A stretch of DNA of 36,045 bases from Mycobacterium sp. (GCA_025963385.1 JAOPUT010000231.1:1-36045), one strand, 5' to 3'. Counted from the stretch's first letter, positions 7,301-16,727 are shown. The notes: generated from the sequence alone by a model not told the origin. Numbers and translations: made by a program.

Positions 7301-7951
7301 GTGGTAGCGCAGATCACCTCAGGCACGGCGTTCGACAAACACGGTCGTCCGTTCCGGCGACGCAACTTCATCCCGGGCATCGTGGTCTTGGCGGCACTCG
7401 CCGTCGTGACCCTCGTCGTATGGGTGATCGCGTTCAACCAGACCACCGACGTGCACCAGCTGGCGGCCTGCAACCCGCCCCCGCCCGCCGCCGACGCCAC
7501 CCAGACCGCACTCGGTGAACAGGTGCCCGCCGCGACGATGACGGACGTCGTGCCCGCCAAGCTCGCCGACACCAAGATCCGTGTGCTCAACGCCAGCGGC
7601 CAGGGCGGCCAGGCCGCGGAGGTCGCGGGTGCACTGCGCGACCTCGGCTACGCGCCGCCCACCGCGGGCAACGACACCGTCTACGAGAACACGCGGCTGG
7701 AGTGCCAGGGACAGATCCGGTTCGGGCCGTCCGGTCGCGCGGCGGCCGCGGCGCTGTGGCTCGTCGCGCCCTGCACTGAGCTGTACCAGGACCAGCGTCC
7801 CGATGACACCGTCGATCTGGCGATCGGGACCGAGTTCACCGAAGTCAGCCACAACGACGACATCGACGCCGTGCTCGCGAGCCTGAAGCCCGACGCCACT
7901 CAGCCCGCGGACACGACGCTACTGAAGAAGGTTCACGGCGCCGCCTGCTGA
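7301..7951 (+). CDS. cei: Envelope integrity protein Cei (LytR_C domain)
   Basis: Single-pass membrane protein of 216 aa, orthologous by sequence and position to Rv2700 (Cei), which is required for normal cell-envelope integrity and virulence in M. tuberculosis. A basic cytoplasmic N-terminus (KHGRPFRRRNFIPG) precedes a transmembrane helix at about residues 26-45. The outer part carries a LytR C-terminal domain from about residue 90 (IRVLNASGQGGQAAEVAGALRDLGY). Four cysteines lie outside the membrane, at about 57, 135, 158 and 216, and could form disulfides. The GTG at 7301 fits a leaderless mRNA. The gene is convergent with suhB, with 11 bp between stops. Confidence 0.9.
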   Translation: MVAQITSGTAFDKHGRPFRRRNFIPGIVVLAALAVVTLVVWVIAFNQTTDVHQLAACNPPPPAADATQTALGEQVPAATMTDVVPAKLADTKIRVLNASGQGGQAAEVAGALRDLGYAPPTAGNDTVYENTRLECQGQIRFGPSGRAAAAALWLVAPCTELYQDQRPDDTVDLAIGTEFTEVSHNDDIDAVLASLKPDATQPADTTLLKKVHGAAC

Positions 7952-7962
7952 GCGGGAGCGGC

Positions 7963-8805
7963 TCACCACGCGCCCGCGCGGCGCAGCGCCTCGTCGAACT
8001 CGTCGGCGATCCCGGGTGCCGCGGCGACGATCAAGCTCGAGCCGTCGTCGACGGGTGGAAGGTGCAGTCTGGCTCCGGCCTCCCGGGCGATCAATGCCCC
8101 CGCGGCCCAGTCCCACACGTTCACGCCGAGTTCGTAGTAGGCGTCCAGCCGACCCGCGGCGACCATGCACAGATCCAATGCGCAGGACCCGACCCTGCGG
8201 ACGTCACGAACCCCGGGCAGCAGCCGCGCCAGAACCTCGGCCTGTTCCAGCCGCCGCTCGGGCGAATACCCGAATCCCGTCCCCACCAACGCCATCGACA
8301 CGTCGTCGATCGGGTTGCAGCGCAACGCCGTCGACACGCCGTCGCGCCTCAGGTGAGCACCTTCGCCGCGAGCGCCGGAGAACACCTCTCCAGTCGGCAC
8401 GTTGGCAACGGCGCCCGCGACCGACACGCCGTCGACCTGAACTCCCACCGACACCGCGTAGGCCTCGATGCCGTAGACGAAGTTGACGGTGCCGTCGATC
8501 GGGTCGAGCACCCAGGTCGGCCTGCCGTCGTGACCCAGTGCGGAGCCGCCCTCCTCCTCGCCGACGATCGGATCGCCCGGCCGCAACTCGGCGAGCCGAT
8601 CACGCAGGAGGCGCTCGGTCTCGGTGTCGACGATGGTGACCGGATCGGTCGGCGTGCTCTTGGTTCGCACCGCCGAAGCGGCCTCGTCCTGCGACGAGTC
8701 TGCGCCGAACACCTCGCTCCTGCGGCGCCGAACGAAGTCGGCGGCCTCGACGGCCAGTAGTTCGGCAACGGCCCGAAGGCTGCCCGGATCGCTGTCGTCG
8801 GTCAC
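7963..8805 (-). CDS. suhB: Inositol-1-monophosphatase family protein SuhB
   Basis: Mg-dependent phosphatase releasing inositol from inositol-1-phosphate, feeding phosphatidylinositol, PIM and mycothiol synthesis in mycobacteria; cytoplasmic, 280 aa. The IMPase metal site is complete: GEEEGG near residues 82-87, DPIDGTVNF at 101-109 (Asp101 and Asp104) and the C-terminal WDWAAGALIAREAGA with its Asp. The GTG at 8805 gives MTDDSDPGSL, the family-like N-terminus; an in-frame ATG at 8823 is an alternative. The frame extending to 9426 lies over ppgK and is spurious. It is divergent from ppgK, with 84 bp between the starts. Confidence 0.92.
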   Translation of the reverse strand: MTDDSDPGSLRAVAELLAVEAADFVRRRRSEVFGADSSQDEAASAVRTKSTPTDPVTIVDTETERLLRDRLAELRPGDPIVGEEEGGSALGHDGRPTWVLDPIDGTVNFVYGIEAYAVSVGVQVDGVSVAGAVANVPTGEVFSGARGEGAHLRRDGVSTALRCNPIDDVSMALVGTGFGYSPERRLEQAEVLARLLPGVRDVRRVGSCALDLCMVAAGRLDAYYELGVNVWDWAAGALIAREAGARLHLPPVDDGSSLIVAAAPGIADEFDEALRRAGAW

Positions 8806-8840
8806 TCTCCCATCCGAACACATCGCGCTTGGCGAGGCAC

Positions 8841-8846
8841 TAGTGT
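8841..8846 (+). promoter_or_regulatory. Candidate -10 box for ppgK
   Basis: TAGTGT matches TANNNT and would place the transcript start near 8853, giving a leader of about 37 nt that includes the strong GAGGAG ribosome-binding site at 8879-8884. No matching -35 box is seen. Confidence 0.35.
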
Positions 8847-8889
8847 GTGTTTCGCGTCGCACCTGCCGACCTCTCCCAGAGGAGCGCTC

Positions 8890-9681
8890 ATGACCGAAAC
8901 CTCCAGCACCGTCCCGAGCAACGACGGGTCTCAACGCCGAGGATTCGGGGTCGACGTCGGCGGCAGCGGAGTCAAGGGCGGCATCGTCGACCTCGACACC
9001 GGTCAGCTCATCGGCGAACGCTTCAAGCTCCCCACGCCTCAACCGTCGACTCCCGAAGCCGTCGCCAAGACGATCGCCGCCGTCGTCAACGAGTTCGGTT
9101 GGGAGGGTGGCCTCGGCGTCACATACCCGGGCGTCGTCACCGACGGGATCGTCCGCACCGCGGCCAACGTCGACAAGGGCTGGATCGGCATCAACGCGCA
9201 GGAAGTCATCAGCGCCGAACTCGGCGGTAAGCACGTGACCGTCCTCAACGACGCCGACGCGGCGGGTCTGGCCGAAGAGAAGTTCGGGGCGGGCAAGGAC
9301 AACACCGGCGTGATCGTCCTCCTGACCTTCGGCACCGGCATCGGCTCCGCGGTGATCCACAACGGGGTACTGCTCCCCAACACCGAGTTCGGACATCTCG
9401 AGGTCGGCGGCAAGGAGGCCGAACACCGCGCCGCGTCCTCGATCAAGGATGCCAAGGGGTGGAGTTACGAGCGCTGGACCAAGGAGGTCACCAAGGTGCT
9501 CGTCGCCGTCGAGAACGCCATCTGGCCTGACCTCTTCATCGCCGGCGGCGGCATCAGCCGCAAGGCCGAGAAGTGGATTCCGATGCTGACGAACCGAACT
9601 CCCGTCGTGGGAGCCGCGCTGCAGAACGAGGCGGGCATCGTCGGCGCGGCCATGGCAGCAGAGGTCGCGCAGAAGGGCTAG
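8890..9681 (+). CDS. ppgK: Polyphosphate glucokinase
   Basis: Phosphorylates glucose to glucose-6-phosphate with inorganic polyphosphate or ATP as donor; a cytoplasmic ROK-type kinase of 263 aa. The phosphate-1 motif GVDVGGSGVKGGIVD is near residue 18, the catalytic LNDADAAGLAE and the phosphate-2 loop TFGTGIGSA are in the centre, and FGHLEVGGKEAEHRA is typical of the polyphosphate-using enzymes. The late adenosine-binding region reads LFIAGGGISRKAEKW. The ATG at 8890 has GAGGAG at 8879-8884. The gene is divergent from suhB and ends 3 bp from the stop of the convergent LuxR regulator, as against M. tuberculosis, where sigA follows directly. Confidence 0.95.
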   Translation: MTETSSTVPSNDGSQRRGFGVDVGGSGVKGGIVDLDTGQLIGERFKLPTPQPSTPEAVAKTIAAVVNEFGWEGGLGVTYPGVVTDGIVRTAANVDKGWIGINAQEVISAELGGKHVTVLNDADAAGLAEEKFGAGKDNTGVIVLLTFGTGIGSAVIHNGVLLPNTEFGHLEVGGKEAEHRAASSIKDAKGWSYERWTKEVTKVLVAVENAIWPDLFIAGGGISRKAEKWIPMLTNRTPVVGAALQNEAGIVGAAMAAEVAQKG

Positions 9682-9684
9682 CTG

Positions 9685-12441
9685 CTAGTCGTTGCCGAGT
9701 TCCCCCGCCCGCGTGGCCAATTCGGCACGCGTGCGGACGGCGAGCTTGCGGTAGACACTGCTCAAATTGTGCTCGACGGTCTTGGGACTGATGAACAACG
9801 CCGACGCGATGTCCTTGTTGGTCATACCGGAAGCCGCCAGGCGCGCCACCCTGAGCTCCGACGGTGTCAGGTCCGAGTCGTTCGAGCGAGGCGCATCCGT
9901 CCGTCTGAGTTCTGCGCCAGCCCGGCTTGCCCACAGCGGCATGGCCAGTTCCTCGAACGTGTCGAACGCCTCGCGCAGAGCCCCGGCCGCCAGGTTCTTA
10001 CGGCGCTGACGGCGCAACACCTGGCCGAGGAACAATTGGGTGCGGGCCCGCTCGAACGGCATCATCATGCGGTCGTGCTGCACCATCGCACCCTTGAGCG
10101 TCACCTCGGCCTCGGCGAGTTCACCCTTGGCGGCCTGCAGCATGCTGCGGCAGCGTGCACCCACCGCGAGCATCCACGGCCGGTCCAGCTCGGCGCCGTG
10201 CACCTCGAGTGCCTCGATCATCGGCACCGCCTCGTCCAGTCTGCCGAGAGCCACCATGGCCTCGACGGCATCGGGCACGTAGGACGTGGGGAAGATGTCG
10301 CCCGCGTCGCGGCTCGCACCGCGGACGAGCAAGGGCCGCAGGACATTCAGGGTTTCGGCGTAGTTGCCCAGCGACAGCTCGAGGAAGCCGAGGGTGATGA
10401 GCGGCCACACGGCGAGGAACGGCGCACCGCACTGCCGCGCACCGTCGATCGCGGCGCTGACGTCCTCGCGCACCGAACGCTCACGGCCGAGGTACGCCGA
10501 CGCCAGGGCCCGCTGAGTGCGCGCGATGACGACCGGGTAGCCCCCGCCGATGCTCTCCCCGCGCCTCAGCATGTCCTGGGCCACGTCGGCGGCCACCGAG
10601 TAGCGCCCCAGCCAGACGTAGACCATCGACAGGTGTCCCGAGACGTACACCACGTCGGCATCCGAGCCCATCTCGACGCAGCGACGCCGCGCGGCGATCA
10701 AGCCGACCAGCGCCTCGTCGAGTCGCCCGGTCCAGGCCTTCGTCACGGCGTCGGTGACGCTCGCGCGGAAGGGCGCACCGACGTCCGGGTCGGGAACCTC
10801 CAGCTCCATCGCACGCGCCAGCGCCGCCTCGTCCCTGCGGTGCCCGTGCGCGCAGTCCAGCATCACGTGCAAGGAGAGCGCCTGACTGATCAGCTTCGGC
10901 TCTCCGAGCCGCTCGGCATCGGTTACGGCGGCCAGCGCCAGGCGTTGGGATGCCTCGTGATCGCCGGTCATGGACAGCGCCCTGGAAAGCAGTAGCCGGG
11001 CCTTGACCAGCAGACCGAGGTCATCGACCGCCTCGTCGACGGCCTCGTCGAGCAGAGGGAGAGCGCCCGCGAAGTCGTGATCGGCCATCCTGGCCGCACC
11101 GAGCAGGGTGAGCGCGGCGGCACGCAGGCCTCCCGATCCGAACCCGTCGATCGCCGATTCGAGCATCAGGCGGGCCCGTCGGGTGTCTCCGGCCCGCAGG
11201 TGCTGCTCGGCCGCACTGAGCCGACGGGTCGGGGTGTCACCGCCCAGGCCGATCGCCAGTTCGTAGAGATCCGCTGCCGCGGCAGCCGCGCCACGTCCCA
11301 CGGCGGCACTCGCCGCGTCGTCGAGCGCGTGCAGCGTGTCGGGCTCGGCGCTCGCGGCGCCGAGAGCCATGTGTCGGGCCTTGAGTTCGGGTTGCGTCTC
11401 GACGGCTGCCAGGGCTCGGTGCATCCGCCGACGGCGGGCGGGACCCGCGTGGGTATAGATGCCGCGCGCCAGCAGAGGATGCGCGAAGTGCACGTTGTTG
11501 CCCTCGATCCGGAGGATGCCTTCTCGCTCCGGGCCCTCGAGGAGTTCGACGACCCTCTCGACCGAGACGTCGGTGGCGCTCGCGACGAGGTCGACCGTGG
11601 GGTCGGACACCGAGCAGGCGGCCAGGAGCATGTCTCCGACCTCACCGTCGAAGTGGCCAGTGCGCAGACGGACGAGCTCGGTCAGCGTGCTGGGCAGCAC
11701 CTCCTCCCCGACTGCCGTCCTGCTGTCGACGCCGCGGGCGAGTTCCAGCGCGTAGAAGGGGTTGCCGCCCGACACGTCGGCGATTCGCACCATCGTGGGC
11801 CGCGGAAAAGCCTTGCCGAACCGCTCGAGGATCATCGTGTGCAGCGCGCCGAGGCTCATCGGCCCGACCCGCACCCGATGCACCGCGTCCGGAGTCCTGA
11901 GTTGCAGCCACTCCGCCGGATCGGGTTCCGACGAATGGGCCCGGCCGGTGAGGAGCACGCCCACGCGTCCCGTCAGCCGCCGCGCCGCGAACGCCAGGAC
12001 CGCCTGGCTGGAGACGTCAAGCCACTGCGCGTCGTCGATCGCCAGCAGGATCGGCTGACGGGCCGCCAGCGCCGAGACCACCGCGGCCACCGCCGAACCC
12101 GTCACCTGCTGATCGGTCGGGGGTCCGTCGGTGCCGGACCTGAGCAGTACGCGGTCCACCGCCACCCGCTGCAGGTCGGGCAGGCCAGCGAGGACCTCGG
12201 GTTCGACGTCCTCGAGCAGGTCCGCGACGGCGGCGTAGGCGAGGACCGACTCGGCTTCGTCGGCTCGCGTCGAGAGCACGCGAAAACCGAGCTCACTGGC
12301 CCGCGCGACAGCGTCCAGCCACAGCGTCGTCTTGCCGATTCCCGGTTCTCCGGCGATCACGAGGCCGGACGGCTGAGCGCCGGACGAGGCAAGCAGGTCA
12401 TCGACCGCCTGCCGCTCCCCCGAGCGACTCACCGTTGCCAC
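9685..12441 (-). CDS. Large ATP-binding LuxR-family (LAL) transcriptional regulator
   Basis: Cytoplasmic signal-responsive transcription factor of about 918 aa. An N-terminal AAA/NACHT-like ATPase carries Walker A GEPGIGKT (31-38) and Walker B ILLAIDDAQ (131-139). A long alpha-helical, TPR-like middle rich in Ala and Leu follows. The C-terminal LuxR-type HTH covers roughly the last 60 residues (LTPSELRVARLAASGMTNKDIA, then SPKTVEHNLSSVYRKL). LAL regulators bind an inducer and ATP, then DNA; ligand and targets are unknown here. The GTG at 12441 is chosen because GGGG lies 8 bp upstream; a GTG at 12447 is possible. The longer frame to 12828 runs into the sigA promoter region. Its place between ppgK and sigA is not part of the M. 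tuberculosis order. Confidence 0.88.
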   Translation of the reverse strand: MATVSRSGERQAVDDLLASSGAQPSGLVIAGEPGIGKTTLWLDAVARASELGFRVLSTRADEAESVLAYAAVADLLEDVEPEVLAGLPDLQRVAVDRVLLRSGTDGPPTDQQVTGSAVAAVVSALAARQPILLAIDDAQWLDVSSQAVLAFAARRLTGRVGVLLTGRAHSSEPDPAEWLQLRTPDAVHRVRVGPMSLGALHTMILERFGKAFPRPTMVRIADVSGGNPFYALELARGVDSRTAVGEEVLPSTLTELVRLRTGHFDGEVGDMLLAACSVSDPTVDLVASATDVSVERVVELLEGPEREGILRIEGNNVHFAHPLLARGIYTHAGPARRRRMHRALAAVETQPELKARHMALGAASAEPDTLHALDDAASAAVGRGAAAAAADLYELAIGLGGDTPTRRLSAAEQHLRAGDTRRARLMLESAIDGFGSGGLRAAALTLLGAARMADHDFAGALPLLDEAVDEAVDDLGLLVKARLLLSRALSMTGDHEASQRLALAAVTDAERLGEPKLISQALSLHVMLDCAHGHRRDEAALARAMELEVPDPDVGAPFRASVTDAVTKAWTGRLDEALVGLIAARRRCVEMGSDADVVYVSGHLSMVYVWLGRYSVAADVAQDMLRRGESIGGGYPVVIARTQRALASAYLGRERSVREDVSAAIDGARQCGAPFLAVWPLITLGFLELSLGNYAETLNVLRPLLVRGASRDAGDIFPTSYVPDAVEAMVALGRLDEAVPMIEALEVHGAELDRPWMLAVGARCRSMLQAAKGELAEAEVTLKGAMVQHDRMMMPFERARTQLFLGQVLRRQRRKNLAAGALREAFDTFEELAMPLWASRAGAELRRTDAPRSNDSDLTPSELRVARLAASGMTNKDIASALFISPKTVEHNLSSVYRKLAVRTRAELATRAGELGND

Positions 12442-12736
12442 TGGCACGTCCCCATCATTGCAGCTAGCAAAGGATTCCGCTTGGAGTAGCGAGATCTCGA
12501 TGTGGGCGCCGTGGCGTACTTCACCTATCGTCATTGACGTTAACATGCCGTTCACCTGTGGAAATACTGCACCAGCTCGTTTGATCATGGCAATCGAATG
12601 TCCGGTCGAGCCAATCGTCGCGCACCGAAGAGGCGCGAGCGCGGCGCCGCTCCCGGCCGTCCCCGCGGCGACCGCCCGCGAGTCGCCGCCGTCGCACCGG
12701 ACACGCCGACCGCACGGCTCGCCGAGAAACCGAATT

Positions 12737-12753
12737 TGCCGCTCGTAGCGGCA
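12737..12753. repeat. Inverted repeat upstream of the sigA -10 box
   Basis: TGCCGCT-CGT-AGCGGCA is a perfect 7-bp inverted repeat with a 3-base centre. It lies about 17 bp upstream of the -10 hexamer at 12771 and so covers the -35 position. This would suit a regulator, but a random GC-rich repeat cannot be excluded. Confidence 0.4.
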
Positions 12754-12770
12754 GTTCCCCACACTGTCGT

Positions 12771-12776
12771 TACAAT
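12771..12776 (+). promoter_or_regulatory. -10 box of the sigA promoter
   Basis: TACAAT is a near-consensus sigma-A -10 hexamer (TATAAT-like) in GC-rich DNA. A transcript start near 12783 would give a leader of about 125 nt before the GTG at 12908. No -35 consensus is seen at 17 or 18 bp, where the inverted repeat lies instead. Confidence 0.5.
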
Positions 12777-12907
12777 GGTCAACGGCGGCCGCATCACGGA
12801 TGGCGGCGAGTATCCAAGCCGATATCAAACGCCATCAACCGACAGCCGACGTTTTACGGTGGCGCACGCCCACGCCACCGAAGTCTCGCAAGACCGAAGG
12901 GGTGCAA

Positions 12908-14305
<1,398 letters not shown>

Positions 14306-14317
14306 GTGTCGACCATG

Positions 14318-14356
14318 AAAATCGGCCTGCCACCACGACGGTGGCGGGCCGTTTTC
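14318..14356. terminator. Bidirectional intrinsic terminator after sigA
   Basis: An 11-bp stem (14324-14334 with 14340-14350, one G-T wobble) has a 5-nt loop, followed by GTTTTCAATTT. The preceding GAAAA pairs with the TTTTC, so the same hairpin with a U-tract would also serve the convergent membrane-protein gene ending at 14388. It is the clearest intrinsic terminator in the window. Confidence 0.85.
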
Positions 14357-14387
14357 AATTTCCTCGACTGACGAAATACCCGCTATC

Positions 14388-15173
14388 TCAGCGGCGTTCG
14401 CGCACCTTGTACGACACGCCCCAGGATTCGCGCGACTCGTCCCCGGTCAGGGGGATGCCCTTTCCGCCGACCTGAACGGCGTACGCCTCCATGCCCGCCC
14501 CGACCTCGCGGTCGGCCTTCTCCTTCGCCAGGTAGAGGAGTTCATCGATGCCGAGCTCCTTGAACGCGACGAAGGTGCTCTTGCGCACCACGTGGGGGCT
14601 GGTCGCTTCGGCGACCATCCGGTCGGTCACGATCCGGCCCGCGAGGACGGCGCCTGCCAGCAGCAGGAACGGGATCACCCAGTAGCAGACGAAGGACAAC
14701 GGGGTTCGTGTGTCCAGGATGGTGGCGTCGCCCTGCACGAGCGGCGGGATCGCCGACGACACGGTCATGCCCGCGAACGCCCCGACCCAGATCCACGTGA
14801 TCAGCGTGGTGATCCGGGCGAACAACTCGCTCTTGACGATCTCCTTCGGCTGATCGGCCTCGGCGATCTCGCGGACGAACGGCCGCCCGACGAGCAGCCC
14901 CCCGAGTGCGACGAGGAGGATTCCGGCGGAGCTCAGCGGCTGAATCCAGCGCTCCATGAACTCCTGGCTCAAGGTGAACGTCAGCACGGTGAGCACCAGA
15001 AACGTTCCGATGGAGCCGATTTCGAGCGAGCTGCCTGGCGCGTGCCGCAGCCGATTGGCGATGAGCGCAAGCACCGCGACCGCCAACGCCACCAGAACGG
15101 CAGTCGTGAAGGGGACGTTGCCCACCAGGATCCAGTAGACGATCCATGGCGCGAAGCCCGACAGGATTCCCAT
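14388..15173 (-). CDS. Uncharacterised polytopic membrane protein
   Basis: I do not recognise a family. The 261-aa protein has about six hydrophobic segments (roughly residues 4-19, 22-40, 54-70, 80-96, 120-143 and 158-180), then a soluble C-terminal domain of about 80 residues containing FKELGIDELLYLAKEKADREVGAGMEAY and the ending SWGVSYKVRERR. The ATG at 15173 has no ribosome-binding site, but TAGACT on the minus strand ends 7 bp upstream, so a leaderless mRNA is predicted. It is divergent from the methyltransferase gene. It is absent from the M. tuberculosis order, in which the RidA-like gene follows sigA. Confidence 0.75.
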   Translation of the reverse strand: MGILSGFAPWIVYWILVGNVPFTTAVLVALAVAVLALIANRLRHAPGSSLEIGSIGTFLVLTVLTFTLSQEFMERWIQPLSSAGILLVALGGLLVGRPFVREIAEADQPKEIVKSELFARITTLITWIWVGAFAGMTVSSAIPPLVQGDATILDTRTPLSFVCYWVIPFLLLAGAVLAGRIVTDRMVAEATSPHVVRKSTFVAFKELGIDELLYLAKEKADREVGAGMEAYAVQVGGKGIPLTGDESRESWGVSYKVRERR

Positions 15174-15180
15174 GGCCGTC

Positions 15181-15186
15181 AGTCTA
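15181..15186 (-). promoter_or_regulatory. -10 box for the leaderless membrane-protein gene
   Basis: TAGACT on the minus strand fits TANNNT and ends 7 bp before the ATG at 15173, while no Shine-Dalgarno sequence is present. This predicts transcription and translation starting at the same base. Confidence 0.5.
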
Positions 15187-15252
15187 GGGAACGACCGTTA
15201 CACCGGGGCGTGTTGGTGTCAACCCGCCCGCCTCGGGACCGAGTGCAGCGGA

Positions 15253-15258
15253 TATCGT
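15253..15258 (+). promoter_or_regulatory. -10 box for the leaderless O-methyltransferase gene
   Basis: TATCGT fits TANNNT and ends 6 bp before the ATG at 15265. The gap between the two divergent starts is only 91 bp, so both promoters are compactly arranged. Confidence 0.5.
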
Positions 15259-15264
15259 CGTTCC

Positions 15265-16353
15265 ATGTCCAGCACTCCGAAAGTGCCGCCGGCCTGGCTC
15301 CTCACCGGCCTCGGCCGGGTTCGCAGCGCGCTCGCCCTCGCCGCCCGTTCCACGGTCCCACCCAACGTCGCCCTCTTCGAGATGATTCAGGGCGCCTGGC
15401 TGAGCCAGGCCATCTACGTGGCAGCCAGGCTTGGCATCAACGATGCGCTGGCCGACGGGCCGTTGTCGGCCGACGACGTGGCCCGCCGCGTGGGGGCCGA
15501 CCCTGGAGCCACGTATCGGCTCATGCGGGCGCTGGCGTCCAACGGTGTGCTGACGCTCCGGCGGGGCCGCTTCCGGTTGACCAGGGTCGGCCATGCATTG
15601 CGGTCGCACCACCACGGGTCGATGGCGCCGATGGCCACGATGGTCGGCAGCCCCGAGCACTGGGAGCACTGGGGTAGTCTGCTGCACTCGGTGCGGACGG
15701 GTGGCACAGCGGTCGAGAAACTCCGTGGCGCACCGATCTTCGAGTATCTGGACACCAACCCCGAGTACGCCGCGACCTTCAACGACGCCATGACCGGCGT
15801 CTCCTTGGTCGCCATCGAGATGGCCGTTCCCGTCTATGACTTCACCGATCGCAGACTCATCGTCGACGTCGGTGGAGGCCACGGCGCACTGCTGGCCGCG
15901 GTGCTCGCCAGGGCACCGCAGGCGCGCGGGGTGCTCTTCGACCTGCCGTCGGTGATTGACGGAGCAGGGGCTGCGTTCGACGATGCGGGCGTCGCCGACC
16001 GATGCACCCTCGAGAGCGGTTCCTTCTTCGAGGCGGTGCCCGACGGTGCGGACGCCTACCTGATGAAGACCGTCATCCACGATTGGGACGACGAGAAGTC
16101 GCTGTCGATCCTGCGGAACGTGCGGACCGCGATCGCCGCGGACGGCAAGCTCCTCCTGATGGAGTTGGTCTTGCCCGAGGGGGCGCCACCACACCCCGGC
16201 ATGTTGCTCGACCTCGAGATGCTGGTGCATGCCGGCGGCCAGGAACGCACGGCGAGCGAGTACCGAGATCTGTTGTCCCGCGCCGGTTTTCGGCTCACCC
16301 GCGTGATCCCGACGACTGGACCGATGTCCATCGTCGAAGCCGTGCCGGCATGA
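15265..16353 (+). CDS. SAM-dependent O-methyltransferase (plant COMT-like, family 2)
   Basis: Transfers a methyl group from S-adenosylmethionine to a hydroxyl, probably of a phenolic or polyketide-like small molecule; cytoplasmic, 362 aa. An N-terminal winged-helix dimerisation domain (about 35-110) reads MIQGAWLSQAIYVAARLGINDAL and then TYRLMRALASNGVL. The SAM motif LIVDVGGGHGALLAAVLAR is at 198-216. MKTVIHDWDDEK holds His272, which aligns with the catalytic base of this family. The ATG at 15265 follows a TATCGT -10 box by 6 bp and lacks a Shine-Dalgarno sequence. It overlaps the RidA-like gene by ATGA, so the two are co-translated. It is not in this position in M. tuberculosis, and the substrate is unknown. 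Confidence 0.9.
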   Translation: MSSTPKVPPAWLLTGLGRVRSALALAARSTVPPNVALFEMIQGAWLSQAIYVAARLGINDALADGPLSADDVARRVGADPGATYRLMRALASNGVLTLRRGRFRLTRVGHALRSHHHGSMAPMATMVGSPEHWEHWGSLLHSVRTGGTAVEKLRGAPIFEYLDTNPEYAATFNDAMTGVSLVAIEMAVPVYDFTDRRLIVDVGGGHGALLAAVLARAPQARGVLFDLPSVIDGAGAAFDDAGVADRCTLESGSFFEAVPDGADAYLMKTVIHDWDDEKSLSILRNVRTAIAADGKLLLMELVLPEGAPPHPGMLLDLEMLVHAGGQERTASEYRDLLSRAGFRLTRVIPTTGPMSIVEAVPA

Positions 16354-16727
16354 TCGCGACGCCACGCCGGATCAACGTGTCGTCGGGATCGGCCTTCGAG
16401 GCCGAGGTCGGATACTCGCGTGCCGTCCGCATGGGTCCACTCGTCATGGTCGCGGGCACCACCGCACCCGGTGACGACGTCACCACCCAGACGCGCGGGG
16501 CGCTTCGGCGCATCGAGATCGCACTGGCCGAGGCGGGGGCAGCGCTGACCGACGTCGTGCGCACCCGGATGTTCGTCACCGACATCGCACTGTGGCAGGA
16601 GGTCGGCGCCGTGCACGCGGAGGTGTTCGGCGACGTCCGTCCCGTCGCGACCATGGTCGAGGTGTCCGCGCTGATCGCTCCCGACCTCCACGTCGAGATC
16701 GAGGTCGACGCCTACGTTTCCGAGTGA
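16350..16727 (+). CDS. RidA/YjgF-family protein lacking the usual catalytic arginine (Rv2704-like)
   Basis: Small cytoplasmic protein of 125 aa with the YjgF/RidA fold: GPLVMVAGTTAP, TRGALRRIEIALAEAGAALTDVVRTRMFVTDI and HAEVFGD are all at family positions. In RidA proper the PARSxVEV segment carries the Arg that drives imine/enamine hydrolysis; here the segment reads RPVATMVEV, without Arg. It therefore belongs with RidA-like subfamilies of uncertain chemistry. The ATG overlaps the methyltransferase stop (ATGA), so the two are translationally coupled. Its last 16 bases overlap the end of the convergent DUF952 gene. The position matches Rv2704, but there it follows sigA directly. Confidence 0.88.
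   Translation: MIATPRRINVSSGSAFEAEVGYSRAVRMGPLVMVAGTTAPGDDVTTQTRGALRRIEIALAEAGAALTDVVRTRMFVTDIALWQEVGAVHAEVFGDVRPVATMVEVSALIAPDLHVEIEVDAYVSE

Larger units (their letters stand above)
12442..12907. other. 466-bp intergenic region between the LAL regulator and sigA
   Basis: This is the only gap above 300 bp. I see no credible gene: the plus-strand frame from 12598 is Arg/Pro-rich and runs out of frame into sigA. The right part carries the sigA promoter signals (inverted repeat 12737-12753, -10 box 12771-12776). The left part contains a GTTAAC palindrome near 12539-12544, which includes a minus-strand TAACGT resembling a -10 box about 100 bp before the regulator, but no convincing promoter. Confidence 0.6.

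Noticed and set aside
7952..7970. TGAGC/GCTCA inverted repeat between cei and suhB as a terminator
   Set aside because: Only a 5-bp stem, with no T-tract; too weak to call.
9769..10995. Long plus-strand frame antisense to the LAL regulator
   Set aside because: Composition is Arg/His/Gln-rich without domains, typical of the antisense of a high-GC gene; the minus-strand protein has a clear HTH and Walker motifs. The same applies to the frame at 11077-12489.
12598..12907. Open frame upstream of sigA starting MSGRANRRAPKRRERG
   Set aside because: Arg/Pro-rich, no ribosome-binding site, crosses the sigA promoter and enters sigA out of frame.
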